From Wuchereria bancrofti (Eukaryota; Nematoda; Chromadorea; Rhabditida; Onchocercidae): 64,000 nucleotides of DNA. The stretch lies in NCBI GenBank assembly GCA_005281725.1, contig SSBO01000007.1, positions 3,044,402 to 3,108,401 on the forward strand, given 5' to 3'. How positions within the stretch are numbered: position 1 is the stretch's first letter; each line of letters starts with the position of its first letter. Positions 50,940 through 64,000 of this stretch are shown one piece after another. The notes under the pieces were generated by a model that made no database searches, had not been told where the DNA came from, and worked only from the letters and a program-made list of their open reading frames with translations. The position numbers and the translations under genes are program-made.

Positions 50940-53357
50940 TCACCCAGTTCAGGGTAATACATTTATGGCAAAGTTGTTGATACAATATTTCGATGAAGTA
51001 TTTTTGGATATACTGAGAAAAATCCAAAAAAAAAAAAATCATTTTAGCAGATTTTGTTTTTATAGATTTAATCTTATGTTCTATTTGATAATTGTTCCGC
51101 TGTTTTTTCCTTTTCCTTCATTTTTAAATCTTCAAAAAATTGACACTTTTCGTTGTAAGAAAAAATTAACTTTTCTTGAACCACGTTTTCAGAGATCTCG
51201 TCGGCATCTGTATATTCTCCATATCTCGTCTTTGTTATTGTCATTATCAGTGTTAATTTCTACTCCATTCTGCTTCTGATTATCCGTTTTGTGCAGATGT
51301 ATTTTTGGTTTTGTTCAGTCCCTATCTTTTTAAATCACTTTCCTAACTCTTTCTTGGCACTGATCGTCATGAATGTTTTCTATATTTTAGGATCTCAGGC
51401 AAATTAACAATTTGTCGAATCTTTTTTGACATTCTAAGAAGATTCTTGATGGAGAAAATTACTCGGGTTAGAAAAATTCTCATGTGATGAAAAAAACATA
51501 ACTAAGGTCGATGTTACTGTTCCATATAGTTTCGGTTATTTCACTTCTTTTATTTCTTCCATTTATTACTATTGTGTGTGTGTGTGTTTATTTGATTTAT
51601 TTGCAGTTTCTTTTTTCCTCATTAGAAAAATAAATAAAATTATGAAAAAAATTAGTTTTTTTAAACTTTCCCTTTATTTATTGTATCCTATACTGTATTT
51701 TTCTTATTATTTCTTTTACTGGTTTTCATCACAACTGCCTTTATTTGATGATCAAAAGCTTTTTTCTCGTCAAAAGACCTCACTTTTTTAATTCACAAAT
51801 TTTAGAGAAAAAATTAAGAACGGAGTTGCCCTATAGACTCAGGTTATCTGAAATAAGTTCAAGATTAATATCTTTCATTAAGGTCTGTTATTATGATTTG
51901 ATTTTTATGCATAGAAAATCCTGGATATTCGTTCATCCAACAAAAAAATATGTCTTTTCTTTTGTATTGTATTAAAACAAAGGGATTGTACATTTTACTG
52001 TTAGCTTTCATTTACTTGCATTGCTTCATTGTCCTCTAGATCACCATTTACAGTGGAGGTGTTTCTTTATGATTGTGAATGTCGAATTCATGATTTTTCT
52101 TGTAATTTCGGCATTCACACCACATAAGTATTGTCCTATAGATTTTATTTGCAGAAGGTAATCACTTTTGGTTCCGATCATTTTGTTTCTCTATTGTACT
52201 ATACTGTCGAATGCTTTCTTATTTGTGATCCGTAACGTGCCGGATTCCCGCTAGTTTAGACTTTTTTGTTGTGGTAGTAGCCTGCTACGTCAAAACGTTC
52301 AAAAAATTGACACTTTTCGCAAAAACGTGTATTTCACCCCGAACTTTGGCTCCACTCTAAGTTCCTTGAATTTTTTCCATAACACGTTGAAGTCTTTGTA
52401 CGACACGAGATCACTAAATTTGATCGTTATAGGAAAAAGAATTTTAACACATGCGAAGTTGTACAAATTTTGCAGGACTTCTTGGTCGAATTCCTAGGTA
52501 TTTAAACACTGCTGAGGTTTTCTTTTTTTTTTAGGTTTCCCAGCAGAATTTAAGGCAGTGATTCCGTTGTAAGTCTGAGTCAAGTTACTTTATCGGCATG
52601 TTATTTCTTTGTCTCGTCATTTTCTCATCAAAGAAAAATGCCTTGCTCAATGTTTCTTAAGCACATTTACTGTGTGTTTTAATGGTGCACTCTATGCAAA
52701 TTTACCGTGCTATAAATTTTAGAAGAGTGTTCACGACATGTCCACATGTTGTTTTCAGTATCCCTTTGTTGTTTTGGGAAAGTGATATCCCCAATGAAAT
52801 TTTGATGCTCCGTGTATATATGCATTTAATTCGAATTCGAAGATTTATTTGTGGCATTATAGGATGAGCGTGCAACACTTAATTTCCTTGTAATGGTTAG
52901 ATACCTTTCTCCGTAAAACTTCGAAAAATAGGGTGAATTACTGATAGCATCATTGTCCTCTCACATGAATAATTTCTTGTTTCTCTAGAAGGTAGAAGGT
53001 ATTTATATGTATGTTTAGATCTACAAATCGATATATGAGAAACCTAGGCAAATTATGTTCATTAGATACAAATTTCATCCAGTCCAAGAACTGCCTACAC
53101 CTTCAAGCGATATGTGAACCTTTCGCGACCTTAGATGAAATTGAATTTACTCCCAGAATAAATAATATAAAACTAGTTAACAGTGATAAAAACTCGCCGA
53201 ATCCCTCACTGAAATTTCAAGGAAATCGACTTCCCTCAAAATATGCTGAACACTCACTCAGTTCTACTTCGTGAAGACCACACATAACACTTCGAAATTG
53301 TCGACATCACTAAAAGATTTTCAAGCATTTCATACAATAACCTTAGAATATTTTATT
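50940..53357. other. Spacer between gld-2 and kin-10 (convergent ends)
   Basis: About 2.4 kb between two convergent genes. The first part is very T-rich, and overlapping AATAAA words at about 51626-51639 could end a gld-2 3' UTR of about 0.7 kb. An open frame at 53011-53274 has no recognisable content. I see no other gene. Confidence 0.5.
53352..53357 (-). terminator. Poly(A) signal abutting the kin-10 stop codon
   Basis: On the minus strand the stop TGA is directly followed by AATAAA, starting at the next base. If used, the 3' UTR would be only about 20-25 bases long. Confidence 0.5.
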
Positions 53358-55391
53358 TCATTTAGCAGTAAACGGTGACATATTGACCCCAATTGTTGGT
53401 GAGCCGTTGTTCACATTACCATTGCACTGACTTTGCTGGTACTGTAAAGTGTAAGCAGTGGGGTGAATTTTGAAACCATACAATCTGAAATTATGAAAAC
53501 TAAGTTTTCGGCAATTTTTTTTTGTTTTTGCCCTGCATTGCATATATTTTGATATGTTTTAAAGTTAGACGAACTGGAAAACCCCATATTCGAATGCATT
53601 AGACAGAATGACCACTAAAAAAGGGTGGATACATAATCAAACCAGGTTACAAACAAACCGTAATTAAAAGCGTTAAATGCTTCTAAGAACGCATGCAAAA
53701 AATCGGAAAAAACCCTAAAAATTATATAATTTCAACCAGAGCTATTTTACATCTAATTTCACAATACGGCACATCATTTCAAACAAATTAGTGCCGTAAT
53801 TTAAATTTAAAATGGCAACCTTTACTAAAATCCGATTTAAACTTTTCTTAAAACTGCAATCTCGGAGCCGAAATAATTCACGAGTTATGAGACAAAGAGC
53901 AGCAATTTGCAGAGTTCCAAAGAAAACAACTTATACCGTGGAACGAAACTTGTTGCGGGTCGTTTTGGTCTCTCTTCCGGATGTACAAAGAAAAGCATGT
54001 GAGGGAATCCTGTACCAAAATAAGAACCATCAGTATTCTGATGCTTTGATGATTTCGGCACATAAACGTCGCAACAACGAGGACAGTAGAGTTTAACCAT
54101 TGATTCGCCAGGTACATCCGAAAGACCTAAAATGAGTAACCTATATTAAAAAAGAGCATAACCAACCTGACTGAAAAGTAAAGCTAATTCGTCCTAATAG
54201 CTTTACTACTTACAATCTAAATATTTGAATTTTTGTTTGAAGAAAACGAGAAATAAGAAAAGTGAACAAGCTAAAAACAGAGCAGATGGAAAAAAGAATA
54301 AGAGAAGGGATGAAGTAATATATTTGAATTTTCGTTTGATCCAAATGAATCTTGCAGTTTATGGAATTGCTGCATAAAAAGACTGACGAAATTTCAAATC
54401 TTCAAAAAGAAGTAAAATGAAATTGACCTATTGGTAGCATTGGTTGATTCTCGCAATAAACACGAGGACATACGCCAAAGTCATGATCATGCCACTTGTC
54501 AATCATTTGTTGGATTCCGCGATTTGTAAGAATATAGCGAGCATGAATTAATCCATAAAGCATTTCAGCAGCTTGCTCAACCAAATCTGACTGGTTCGGA
54601 TTGTCTTCAAAGTCGTCATCTTGAAAAAAGAAAACTAAGGCACGACTTGTAGCTTTCGGAAAGTTAATTTATACGGCCATATTTTTATAGTTATAATCTC
54701 TTTATTAAATGTTTTATTCAGTTGTAAAACGAAAAATGGAGATTTCTCCAACTACTAACTAAACCGCTCCACATCAAAAAATTTTCCAGTAGAATAGGAA
54801 TATTGGCCGCAGTTAATGCTGCTACCAAGTATTAAAAATTAGTTTTCACCACAGTTTATATACGTCAGCAATCAAAATTAAGAAAAAAAAAGAACCTGGT
54901 TCTAAATCCAAAATCATATCAAGTGCTTGCCGGTAGTGTGGGACTTGCTCATTGAGACCAGTTAAATTAAACTTATCTTGGATATATTCTTCGTCTACCT
55001 GAAACATAAAAATACAAGAATGCAACAAGTGATTAAATATTCACTAAGAAAAAACACCCATAACAAAAGTTTTAGTACAATGATTTACAAGACCACGTAA
55101 CAGTGCGATGACTTTTCAATTCATCGTACAGTACATTATTTGATACTAAAAGAATACAGAACAATAACGATGCAATAAACCTAGAGAACTGTTTGTTAAC
55201 TGAAACTGAATGAACCGAATTGCAGGCTTGATTTATTCCTCTTCTTTGTAACACGCCAAACTCTCTATAAATTATTACGAAACTTTCACTAAAATTTTTA
55301 GGAACTTTTAACAACTGACCTCACAAAAGAACTCATTCCCTCGCAGGCCGCAGAACCATGTGATCCATGACACTTCCTCTGAACTACTCAT
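53358..55391 (-). CDS. kin-10: Casein kinase 2 regulatory beta subunit
   Basis: CK2-beta dimerises through a zinc finger and docks two catalytic alpha subunits to form the CK2 tetramer, setting its stability and substrate choice. Five minus-strand exons, in coding order 55391-55320, 54998-54896, 54619-54428, 54126-53937 and 53484-53358, give 227 residues (C. elegans about 234). The N-terminus MSSSEEVSW keeps the autophosphorylation serines. The acidic loop is DDDFED at 59-64. The zinc cysteines are at 109, 114, 137 and 140 (CPRVYC and CPRC), matching the family numbering. [14 protein letters not shown] and LYGFKIHP are also present. The last 25 residues, Asn/Ser-rich, diverge from the vertebrate tail. 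The ATG lies two bases after a minus-strand TTCAG, a possible spliced-leader acceptor. Confidence 0.96.
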
Positions 55392-58341
55392 TTCTGAATC
55401 GGTGTGATGAAGTTGCGACCTTTCCACTATTGTTCCTCTGCTAAATACAATTCGATTTAAAAAATTACAAAAATTATTCTTCGCAGTCCTATCGATTCAC
55501 ACTTGCCAATACTCATCCTATGCCTAATTTTTTTTTAAAGTATTTAGGAATAGTTTGTTCAACGGCTTACTAATATATTGATTTTGGTTCGGTTCCAGAT
55601 GACATCACACACTGCACTACAATTGCTATCAAATAAGGACAAGTTAACTTAGGTCACCTTCCACCTTACTCTACTCTTCCACCCACCACTTCACCTATTC
55701 CACATACCCAACCCACGCCGTCATTTACCCAATTGAAAGAAAACAGCGAACTCACGGAATTCAAAAGTGGGAAAGCGTGGCCCGGCGAGATGGTAATAAT
55801 GTAATATCGTTGTCTCAGATGCGAAAGAATTATGAGATTTAGTATATGTATGCCTTCGCAACTGCTGCTGGTTGCTAAGGTATGTCCCAATCCCTATGAC
55901 CATAGATATGATATCAATCCATTACTTATGACTACAAATTTTTGGAAGAAAAGCTCATCCATAATTTACAGCTCAATAAAGTGAATGTAAATTATTCAGT
56001 AAATTGCTTGTTTATTCATTCTTCATTTCATGCAAAATAGTGAAGATTTTAGCATATACTTTAATATTTTTGTTTTTATAAGAGCTGCAAGAATGACAAT
56101 AACTGAATAATTGAATCTTCGATGTTATCGACTATAAATAGAGGAATCCTGAAATGGTTTGTGCTCTATTCCGTTTCGGCATAGAGCTATATTTTGCTGC
56201 TTCTAAAAGGCTTATATTTTGCTACTTCCTCTCTACAGTTATGACCACACTTTCTTTTGTTCTTCGTCAACACTTTGACATTTAACTCGCATATTTTGTA
56301 CCTCAAATAGTTAAATAGTATTATAGTGTAGCAGATGTTGCAGGAATCTGAATTGAACAGAAGGAAGTCAGGATCTAATTTGTTGACAAATATATTTCAA
56401 AAGTTTATAGTGGTCGTCGTTTAATTTGTCTCATTATATGAATCGCATTAAATGATGTTATTATTAGTTCTCACTTAAATTTAGATTCTTAAACCATACT
56501 GCACAGCGTAACCTCGCTTAATTATATTAAGCCATGTAGTTTAGGTCAAATTAGATCGTGAGATTAAAAAGCATCAAATTCGTTAGCTAATTCTGGTTAC
56601 ACTTTATAAGTAAATAATTTGATCCGACTTACAATATCACATAAAATGTGATGCCATACAATTCAAGCTATATGATGTAAGTCAATCTTGCCAAGTTCCG
56701 AAATGCCAAACAATGCAAAGAAATTCTTCCTTCAATTTACATCCTTGTCTCAAAAAACTTTAAAACATCTGATGATAGGTATTAAATGTAAAGAACTAAT
56801 TATAATATAGCTTGATTTTAACTGTAGTAACAAAACAACGAAAAATTTATTTTCAAATAACGAAAAATTCATCTTCGTTATCAAGATTATTCCACCCCAG
56901 ATGTGATCCACACGTTTTAAGCATTGAGCAGGTTATGCCTTTTGCCGTTGTTTGATGAGTCTTCAGTAAAAGATCAGCGGTAAATTCGGCAGCAAATGAA
57001 GCCAAGTTGTTTTCATTCCTCTCTTCAACAGTGTAATCTCAGTCACTGCACAATCAATTGGTTATTTATTACTGAATTTATGGCCTCAAAAATTCTGTTT
57101 AGTTTGTCAAAATCCAATTTATTGGTAAGTAATCTATCGTTGTGACAAATAATTGTTCCCATATTTAATATCAATTTAATAACTGGTAATTTTGTGATGA
57201 TATGAACTTATACTTTATTCGCGTACCGATGATAGTACAATATTTTTGTATCGATTTTTCGAGATACAGTCAGACAGGAAAAGTATTGAACATTAATCCT
57301 GATGAATTAGTTAATAGGAAAATGAAACTTTCAAAACATCTCAAGATTTTTGTGAATTTATGATTCTTGACTGTGTTCGTTACTCAGTAAACTAAACAGT
57401 TACTGAATATGTACTTCCCCCCATTTTAGTCAAAAGTTTACAGGACCCGTGGAACAACTTGGTTCGTTTTGGTTTGGCAACAACTGGAAAAGGACGGAGT
57501 GAAACTTATAAATGCCTACATCCAGCAAACCAATTTGTTTTTATGTGCCTAGGCCATCCATCAGAATGGGTGTTACAGTATTGAAAGTAACATTAACAGA
57601 TTTGAGAAGAATTTAGGGTATGATAAAAGGCATTCCATTATTAATTAAGTGTACTTGGAAATCAAGTCTTTATTTGGAGATACCTCACTGGAAGAAATCA
57701 AATGTACTTACCTGACTAATTAGACTTATCCCTAATATTTACAGTCAAATCTTCACATTGATTAAATTTCAGCTGGGAATATGTACTCTCTCTTCTTTCT
57801 CCTCATTAGTCAATTTATCAATTAGAAGTCAATCATGCAAGAATATGTCCAATTTAGACTTTTCAATTGGCGCTGTTATTCGTAGAAATATTCACGAAAA
57901 TTTAAATTTGAAACTGGCGCCAAATGTTTGGAATGATAGCACGACCAATGATTTGCTGAGAGTGTGGAGGAATAAGTAATGGTTGCTTTCCTGGGCGGAC
58001 GGGGTTTTATTTGCGGTAAAGTGTTGAAGAGTGTCTTCCTATGAACTGTGTTTGTGTCACAATGGGCAGTTCGTTTCATTGGTCCAACTCAGATGTAACA
58101 ATTTCTATATGGCAATTACTGACCCATTCATGCAAATCATAATGAAATATGCACAAATCTTCTGGAAAGAAGATGATCATTGCTAATTCCATTGATCTTA
58201 TCCTTGATTGATCTTTGATCCTCTCATCGATAGAATCATTATCGGGTAAGTTTAGTTGAGGCAAACAGTGTGGAAGAAAACAGTGAAAGAATTGGCTGTA
58301 GTCTGTCAAGATTTATTTGTTAATCTCTTAGTGGATTTGAG
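55392..58341. other. Divergent intergenic region between kin-10 and the USP37-like gene
   Basis: About 2.95 kb between two genes read in opposite directions, so it should hold both promoters. Short open frames (55666-55903, 57758-57979) have no recognisable content or supported splicing. No RNA gene or repeat array is visible. Confidence 0.5.
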
Positions 58342-61300
58342 ATGACAATCGAGAAATCGCAATCCAATGAATTTATAGTTAAGGTATTTTTTCTAATTAT
58401 CAACTTTTCAATGTCATTATTCCATGCTGATAAACAGCTGATCTCGAAATTACTGACTTGTAATTTTATGAGAGAAATCCTTCTTAAAAAATTCTGGTAA
58501 ATAATTTCATAGAACCTTAAGAGATATGTGTTTGAAAATGAAGAATTATTTTCTGCTAATTACAGTGTTAGTTTCAGGTACGCAGAGGCCGCATAGATCA
58601 GCCAGTATTCATGAAGAAAAAAGCCGTTATGACATTCAATCATGATCAAAAAGACATCACTTTTTCGTACGACAATTGTTGCACCGTATGTCTTGTGTTT
58701 CCGTGATTTCTAAATTTTTATTTAATTTTAAGTTGATATAATACCTTCTCTTCTTACCACTTTTTTGAACTCCAATATCTTCGCATTGTTCCCTTCAATC
58801 TTCTAACCGCATAAGTTTTTATGGTTTCTTTTTGATAGAATTTCATCGGAAGATTTCAATAGTGAATTCTTTTGTAAAAGAAACTGCGTGCAAGTTTTGC
58901 AGGTATTAAAAACAAGGTTCATGTCGCAAGTGCCTTGGTCACCACCACGAGGATGCAAGCTGCGATTCATATCAGATATTCGAAATGAAGAGGAAATGAT
59001 TTTGGAATTTGAAAATCACGAAAAACTGATGGAAGCATTCTCAATTTTAAAGGATAAATATTTGGGTATTTGGGCATTATATTTAATCTTTTATAATTTT
59101 TTTTATAAGCAAAAATGCGAAGTATTTATAGAGTTTGGTTTCAAACATTTATAGACTCGCTGTCTATGAGTATGGTAAGTCTTCGGCCAAAATTTTATGT
59201 CGAAAATTTTTTGTGTATAAGGAATGTAGTTTTGTGAGTTCTTATTGCAGAACGATCGCAATTTGTATTCTCGAGTGAAGTGCATAGTGGTCGTGGCTTG
59301 CATACAACTAATGTTGGGAGCAGGATGGAAACATCTACTGAGTTAGTTACCTTTTCATTGAAATTATACTCCTGATTTTGTTTTATGCGAAAATTATGCT
59401 TTTTCAGTCACGAAACACTTTCAATGCTTGTGGAGTCTCGACGAAGTCGCGTTAAAGATCGTTAGTTTTTTTTATTTTATTTCGGAAGTTCCATTCCATC
59501 ACAACCTATATACATCAATTTGAAATTATCGCTCACATTGCCTGCTTAATTGAATAACTTAAACTCTGGTTGAGAAATTAGAATTCTGTTTTTGAAATAT
59601 ATCTGATACAAATGTCTTAATATGTATTTAGCATGCAAAAACATATGCGTTTGTCATGTGTAATCAAAGGATGTAGCTAATTTACGTCATTTCTATAACC
59701 TTATTCTTCTTTGTTGTTGGATAAATCGGAACAACGTCTTATTTATAGCAAGTTAACTTGATGAGAATAAAATTGAAAATAAAATTTCCAAAAGAGCAAT
59801 TTCCAAAAAAATCTCCAAAAAATTTTTAAAAAAACAATAACATTCGTAATTAACAGCTTGATTTGCCAAAAAAATCACATTCGTGTGTCGAAAAAGCAAA
59901 AAAAAAAAAAAATCCTTTTTATACTTCATGATGTTGAAAATTACCGAATTTTCCATAGTGCGAAATAATGTTGAGATATCACTTTTTAGTTATAGAAATG
60001 TTCGAACGTTTGGCATTTTCACCACCAACTTTAAAACGATCCAGACAATCTGAACCACGAAATGAGCTGACAACAGAAGAACGAGTAAAGCCATCACCAT
60101 CAACAGAAAAATATATTAAACCATTGCCTCTGCGGTAAGTATTTGAAGAGCAAAAGTAAGGTAATAATACACTATATATTTATTTTTAGGTTTGTTTTTT
60201 CAAATCATTTTTATAATTGTTGCTTACAGATCTGGAGAATCAGAGAAAGTTAAAAGTCGGCGTAATCCAATTTTTGTCGAGTACAGCAAGGTAGGAAATC
60301 TCTTCTCTCAATACTTGCACTTTTCACCGTTTTGCTTCGGGTTCCTGGATATCTATTGCAGAGAGAACACACTCCGGTACAGTTAGCATCAGCAATGCGC
60401 ACACTGGATGATTATCAAATCAACAAACCAACTACTTCTCAAGAAAAGGTTTCTGGGTAAGTTAATTTATTTATATAATTTATATTAATTTATTTCATGA
60501 AAATAATTCTATTCAGCACTGAATACATTAGTGAATCGTAACCATCATCTTCTGAATGTGCAGCAACACATCCCTCCATTACAACACAAAATTTGTGAAC
60601 TGCCTGGTTTTTGTTATATATATGTTATTCAGCAATTGGAAATACAAGTTGCTTTTAGCTTCTAAGATTTTTCAGATACATACGTTATTTTCTGAGAGGA
60701 TATTATAATAATGGTTAAGTTAGCTGCTAAATCTCCTACATTGTCCTTTTCTAGTTTATGTTTTGCTTCAAAGAATTATACAATACGTGCAAAAGCTAAA
60801 TTTTTTAAGATTTGCTAATCTCGGCAACACATGCTACATGAATGCGATGCTACAGGGATTGTTTGCTATGGACATTTTTGTCAAGGATCTTTTCAAGCTT
60901 TGTAAGAAAGCTCAGAATCGTAAAGTGAACTTGGATGAAGTAATGCCAATGAGCTTGTATGTTTTGTTTTTGCGTTTTTTTTTTTTGCGGTTTGTGGTAA
61001 AAGGAGGTCATTGCCTTATAAAAATTTTCCAAAGATGCACTATTAATGGGAATGTAACGTTGAATGAATGACAGACTCAGTTTTGCTTATGACAGAAGTG
61101 AGAACTAATTGTGGAGGTCATTTTGTCGATATTTTCATTTAGAGCACTTTCGAGTCTTGCAAGTATGCGAGACAGTACCTCAGATCATCAAAAGCGAAAA
61201 CTGTTGACAGCAGTGAAAGATGTGTCGCGTTTTAAAGGCAGTGCTCAGCAAGTTGGTAATTTTGTTTCAATCGAAGCCACAAAGTTCATTTTTCGATTTT

Positions 61301-63845
61301 TTTTTTTAAAAAAAAAAGCTCTCCTTCATTCAATACTCAAATCTCACTCATTTAGTGAATATGAACTATAGAATTTGGCATAAAATGTTTAGCGCATTAA
61401 ATTTTACTGTAATGGGACGTGCAAAACACTAAAGAATATTCCAAATGGGTGCAAAAAAACATCTAAAAAATACCTTAAATGAGTTCAAAAGGTGTTCAGT
61501 TTAGGATGCCAATGAATTTTTGGTCCATGTACTCAATCAAGTTCACGATGAATGTGATAATCTGTTGCGTGAACAATATGGAATTGTAAATGTTGCGGAA
61601 CGACGTATGAGGAATCCAGTAATGGCAAATTTTGCTTTCACTATGCAAAGCACCATTATCTGCAACATGTAAGCTTTCTCCACCAACAGTCCAGCAATAG
61701 TTGAATCAGTTAATCAATTTTTGATTTAAATTCGAATTCTTGATATAAAATTTGCAAAAAATAGATGTTTCCTTGGGAATGATGAAGGATGAAGCTCTAA
61801 ATGATCTGGTGAGTGCTAAGTAATAATGAGAACGCTCTATTCAGGTGTCATCATGTTTCACAAATTAACGAAGACAACATTATTTTACCAGTTACTATCA
61901 ATATTTTGGATCAAAAAAATGAACGGTGAGTAAGCAAGTGTGAATGCCAGTCTGATAGTCTTGAGTTGTTTGACTTTAACTTTATTTATAAAAGCTGAGC
62001 GTGCTTCTTTTCAAAGTAATGTGGTAGTCGGGAACAAGGAACTCAGTAACCTGTAGTAAACATTTATTTTTTTTTCTATCCTTTTTCCCACCATTTTAGG
62101 TTCCCGAAAAAGTTTTCATGTTTTCCAAGTATGCAGACTTTGTTGGATGATTTTTTGAAGGCGGAAAACGTAGAGAGAAAATGTGAACTTTGTCAAGGAG
62201 AAAGTGGACAGAGAACACAGAAATTCGTTCAACTTCCACGGTAATAAAAGATAATTCATTTTAAGTAACTGGTTTGATAGACTTTTTAATGAATCGTCTG
62301 CTGTATCAAAATAAACGACACATAAATAGAGCTTAGTTGATTTAAGTATGATAAAGCATAAGTTTTTCAAAGAACTGTTATATGAGAAATCAGTCGAATT
62401 ACTTTGGACAGTAATATCAAGCTTTTCAAGTAAAATTGTACCAAAAGGTTTGAATAAATGAATAATTCCTTTTAATTTCTATATTTCCAATTTAGTTATT
62501 ACAGATGTCTCATAATACTAATTAAACGATATGTTTATGATGCATCGAAAAGTGTGAAGCGTGCTGATAAGATTGATATCCCCTTGTATTTGACTCTAAA
62601 TGGACATTGCACTGAGTCGCCAGCTCCATTTTTCGCCGTATCATTAAGTACAAAGTAAGTATCCCAGACACAAAGCAAATTATTTGAGGGAAAGATTTCA
62701 CGACAGAAAGTGACTAGCAAAAGGAAAAGATTCTAAATATCGGATGTGAAATGTCATTACACTAAAACTGTTCAAGTTACTGTTGTACCAGTCGTAAATT
62801 CTAATTCTGTTTTCCTCTGTTCTACGACATCAGTTCCAATCATTATTATGTGTTCGATAAAGCACTGTAGGGTGTAGAACTTCATTTCTTAACAGAAAGT
62901 TAATAGGGAATGTAAGTTCAATAATTTTCATATAATTAAACAATAATTAAGTACTGTATTTACGAAACAGACTGTATTCACAATTAACTTTAGATTTGTT
63001 CATCTTTGTTGGCTTTAGAAAGGTCGATTTCGCAACTGTGAGTCCGATTAAAACAGATTTAATAGCAATATCATCTGATGTGCCTTCACCGACCGGACGA
63101 CGTCTAGATTTGTCAGATGAGGGAACCAATTATGGTATTCGAAATGTCAGCCCTGTGGAGGAAGCGCATCGTGCGACAAGAAGTTTCTACAGTCATCGTG
63201 TGGATTACAGGACAGGTAAGGACAGAAATGTAGCAACAAGCTAGGTAGGGAAAAATTAAGAGCTAAGACACTTATAATAATCAATTTGGATATCCGTGGA
63301 AATTCTTTGAACAAAATTTGAAATAGATGAATTGGGAGGGAATATAGGTTAAATCTAGAAGTTAACTGCAAATATATTGTTCCTTAACCAATTGCTGATT
63401 TCGTAAAACGAAGCATTTCTAGTGCGGACTGATCATGGTATGGGTTTTGTTGTTCCCGGTATTGGTTCGGAGTTCAAGGTTTGTGAGTCAAATATAATTT
63501 TTTTTTTTTTTTTTTCACTTAAAATGGTATATAAATCATGATGATATTATCTTACAGGGCCGAGATCAAGTAACTGAAGATTTTGTTGTACCGTGGAGCT
63601 CGGCGGAAGAGTATATTTCTCTTTTTTAGTCAGATGCTGGAGTTGCACTAGAATATCTTTTGCGCAATAAACATTCTAATTTCCTAAATCCTTAATATAA
63701 GGATGATTGTACAGCAGCCAGTTAATAAGTTAAAAAAGCAATATTCGTGTTACTCACTGGTGTCTGTTTCAGTTTTAAAAGGTCAAAGAGTAGCTTAGCA
63801 TGCGAAGAATTAAGTTGTATGAGCGAAGAAGAGCAACTGCAAGTG
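58342..63845 (+). CDS. USP37: Ubiquitin carboxyl-terminal hydrolase, USP37-type (3' partial)
   Basis: This is a cysteine protease that removes ubiquitin from substrates; vertebrate USP37 acts in cell-cycle control. Eighteen exons give 643 residues before the window ends: 58342-58383, 58578-58685, 58903-59065, 59251-59341, 59408-59460, 59990-60134, 60230-60290, 60362-60456, 60810-60956, 61143-61251, 61505-61668, 61845-61925, 62100-62240, 62505-62654, 63019-63215, 63423-63478, 63558-63610, 63773-63845. An in-frame TAA lies 21 bases before the ATG. Residues 1-105 resemble the PH-like N-terminal domain of USP37/26/29. The Cys box GFANLGNTCYMNAML puts the nucleophile at Cys261. DANEFLVHVL, CELC (one zinc-ribbon knuckle) and LPRCLIILIKRY follow. 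EELSCMSEEEQLQV at the end looks like the start of the ubiquitin-interacting motifs that interrupt the catalytic domain in USP37. The His box must lie to the right. USP26/29 are vertebrate-specific relatives, so USP37 is the likely orthologue. Confidence 0.9.
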
Positions 63846-64000
63846 GTGAGTATTGACTTTTAACATTTCAAAACTTAAGTTAGTTCAAGTCTAACGTTTC
63901 TTATAACGGAATCCTGTCTATCCATATAGTTTCACAAGTAAATCGTTAAAATCACTTTAAGTATGATACTCGAGCTATCCTAGAATGTTAAGACTGTCGA

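Noticed and set aside
53011..53274. 87-codon plus-strand frame downstream of gld-2
   Set aside because: It is antisense to the region beyond the kin-10 3' end, has no recognisable content and no acceptor or poly(A) signal that fits.
57758..57979. 73-codon frame upstream of the USP37-like gene as its first exon
   Set aside because: The ATG at 58342 is preceded in frame by a stop, and the PH-like domain starts there, so no upstream coding exon is needed.
1..64000. Search for CRISPR arrays, operons of bacterial type, tRNA or rRNA genes and intact transposons
   Set aside because: None could be supported by eye; a tRNAscan or repeat-library search could still find short or degraded examples.

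Overview
The window is AT-rich, intron-dense nuclear DNA from an animal. I read it as a nematode, probably a spirurid or filarial (clade III) type. The main evidence is a RAB-10 that is almost collinear with the Caenorhabditis elegans protein, a GLD-2 cytoplasmic poly(A) polymerase, a TRPM channel without a kinase, and many 100-400 base introns ending in TTTNCAG. The genus is inference. I see no bacterial operon, CRISPR array, transposon, rRNA or convincing tRNA.

Layout. Bases 3-5470 (+) hold the 3' part of an unrecognised gene: an alpha-helical N-terminal segment followed by a long Ser-rich disordered tail. After a 5 kb spacer, 10436-12501 (+) encodes RAB-10 in five exons. A second spacer leads to a complete TRPM channel gene at 16263-27769 (+), 31 exons and 1504 residues. 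Then comes an unrecognised Ser/Thr/Pro-rich gene at 29902-32995 (+), whose 3' end I cannot fix. A GLD-2 poly(A) polymerase follows at 37751-50939 (+), 21 exons, with an apparent frame break in its 5' part. The only convincing minus-strand gene is the casein kinase 2 beta subunit (kin-10) at 53358-55391. It is divergent from, and about 3 kb away from, a USP37-type ubiquitin protease that starts at 58342 (+) and runs off the right edge.

Exon junctions were placed by eye with GT..AG boundaries and checked by phase. Summed coding lengths close to a multiple of three for rab-10 (612), TRPM (4515), gld-2 from its internal ATG (3885), kin-10 (684) and the visible USP37 part (1929). The genes do not form a pathway: they cover vesicle traffic, cation transport, mRNA poly(A) tailing, protein phosphorylation and deubiquitination.

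I did not find a new multi-gene system. The points most worth a second look are the 5' structure of gld-2 (frame break, a 46-base degenerate tandem repeat just upstream, and an unknown gene that might be its missing 5' part), a possible alternative pore loop in the TRPM gene, and the two unrecognised disordered proteins.
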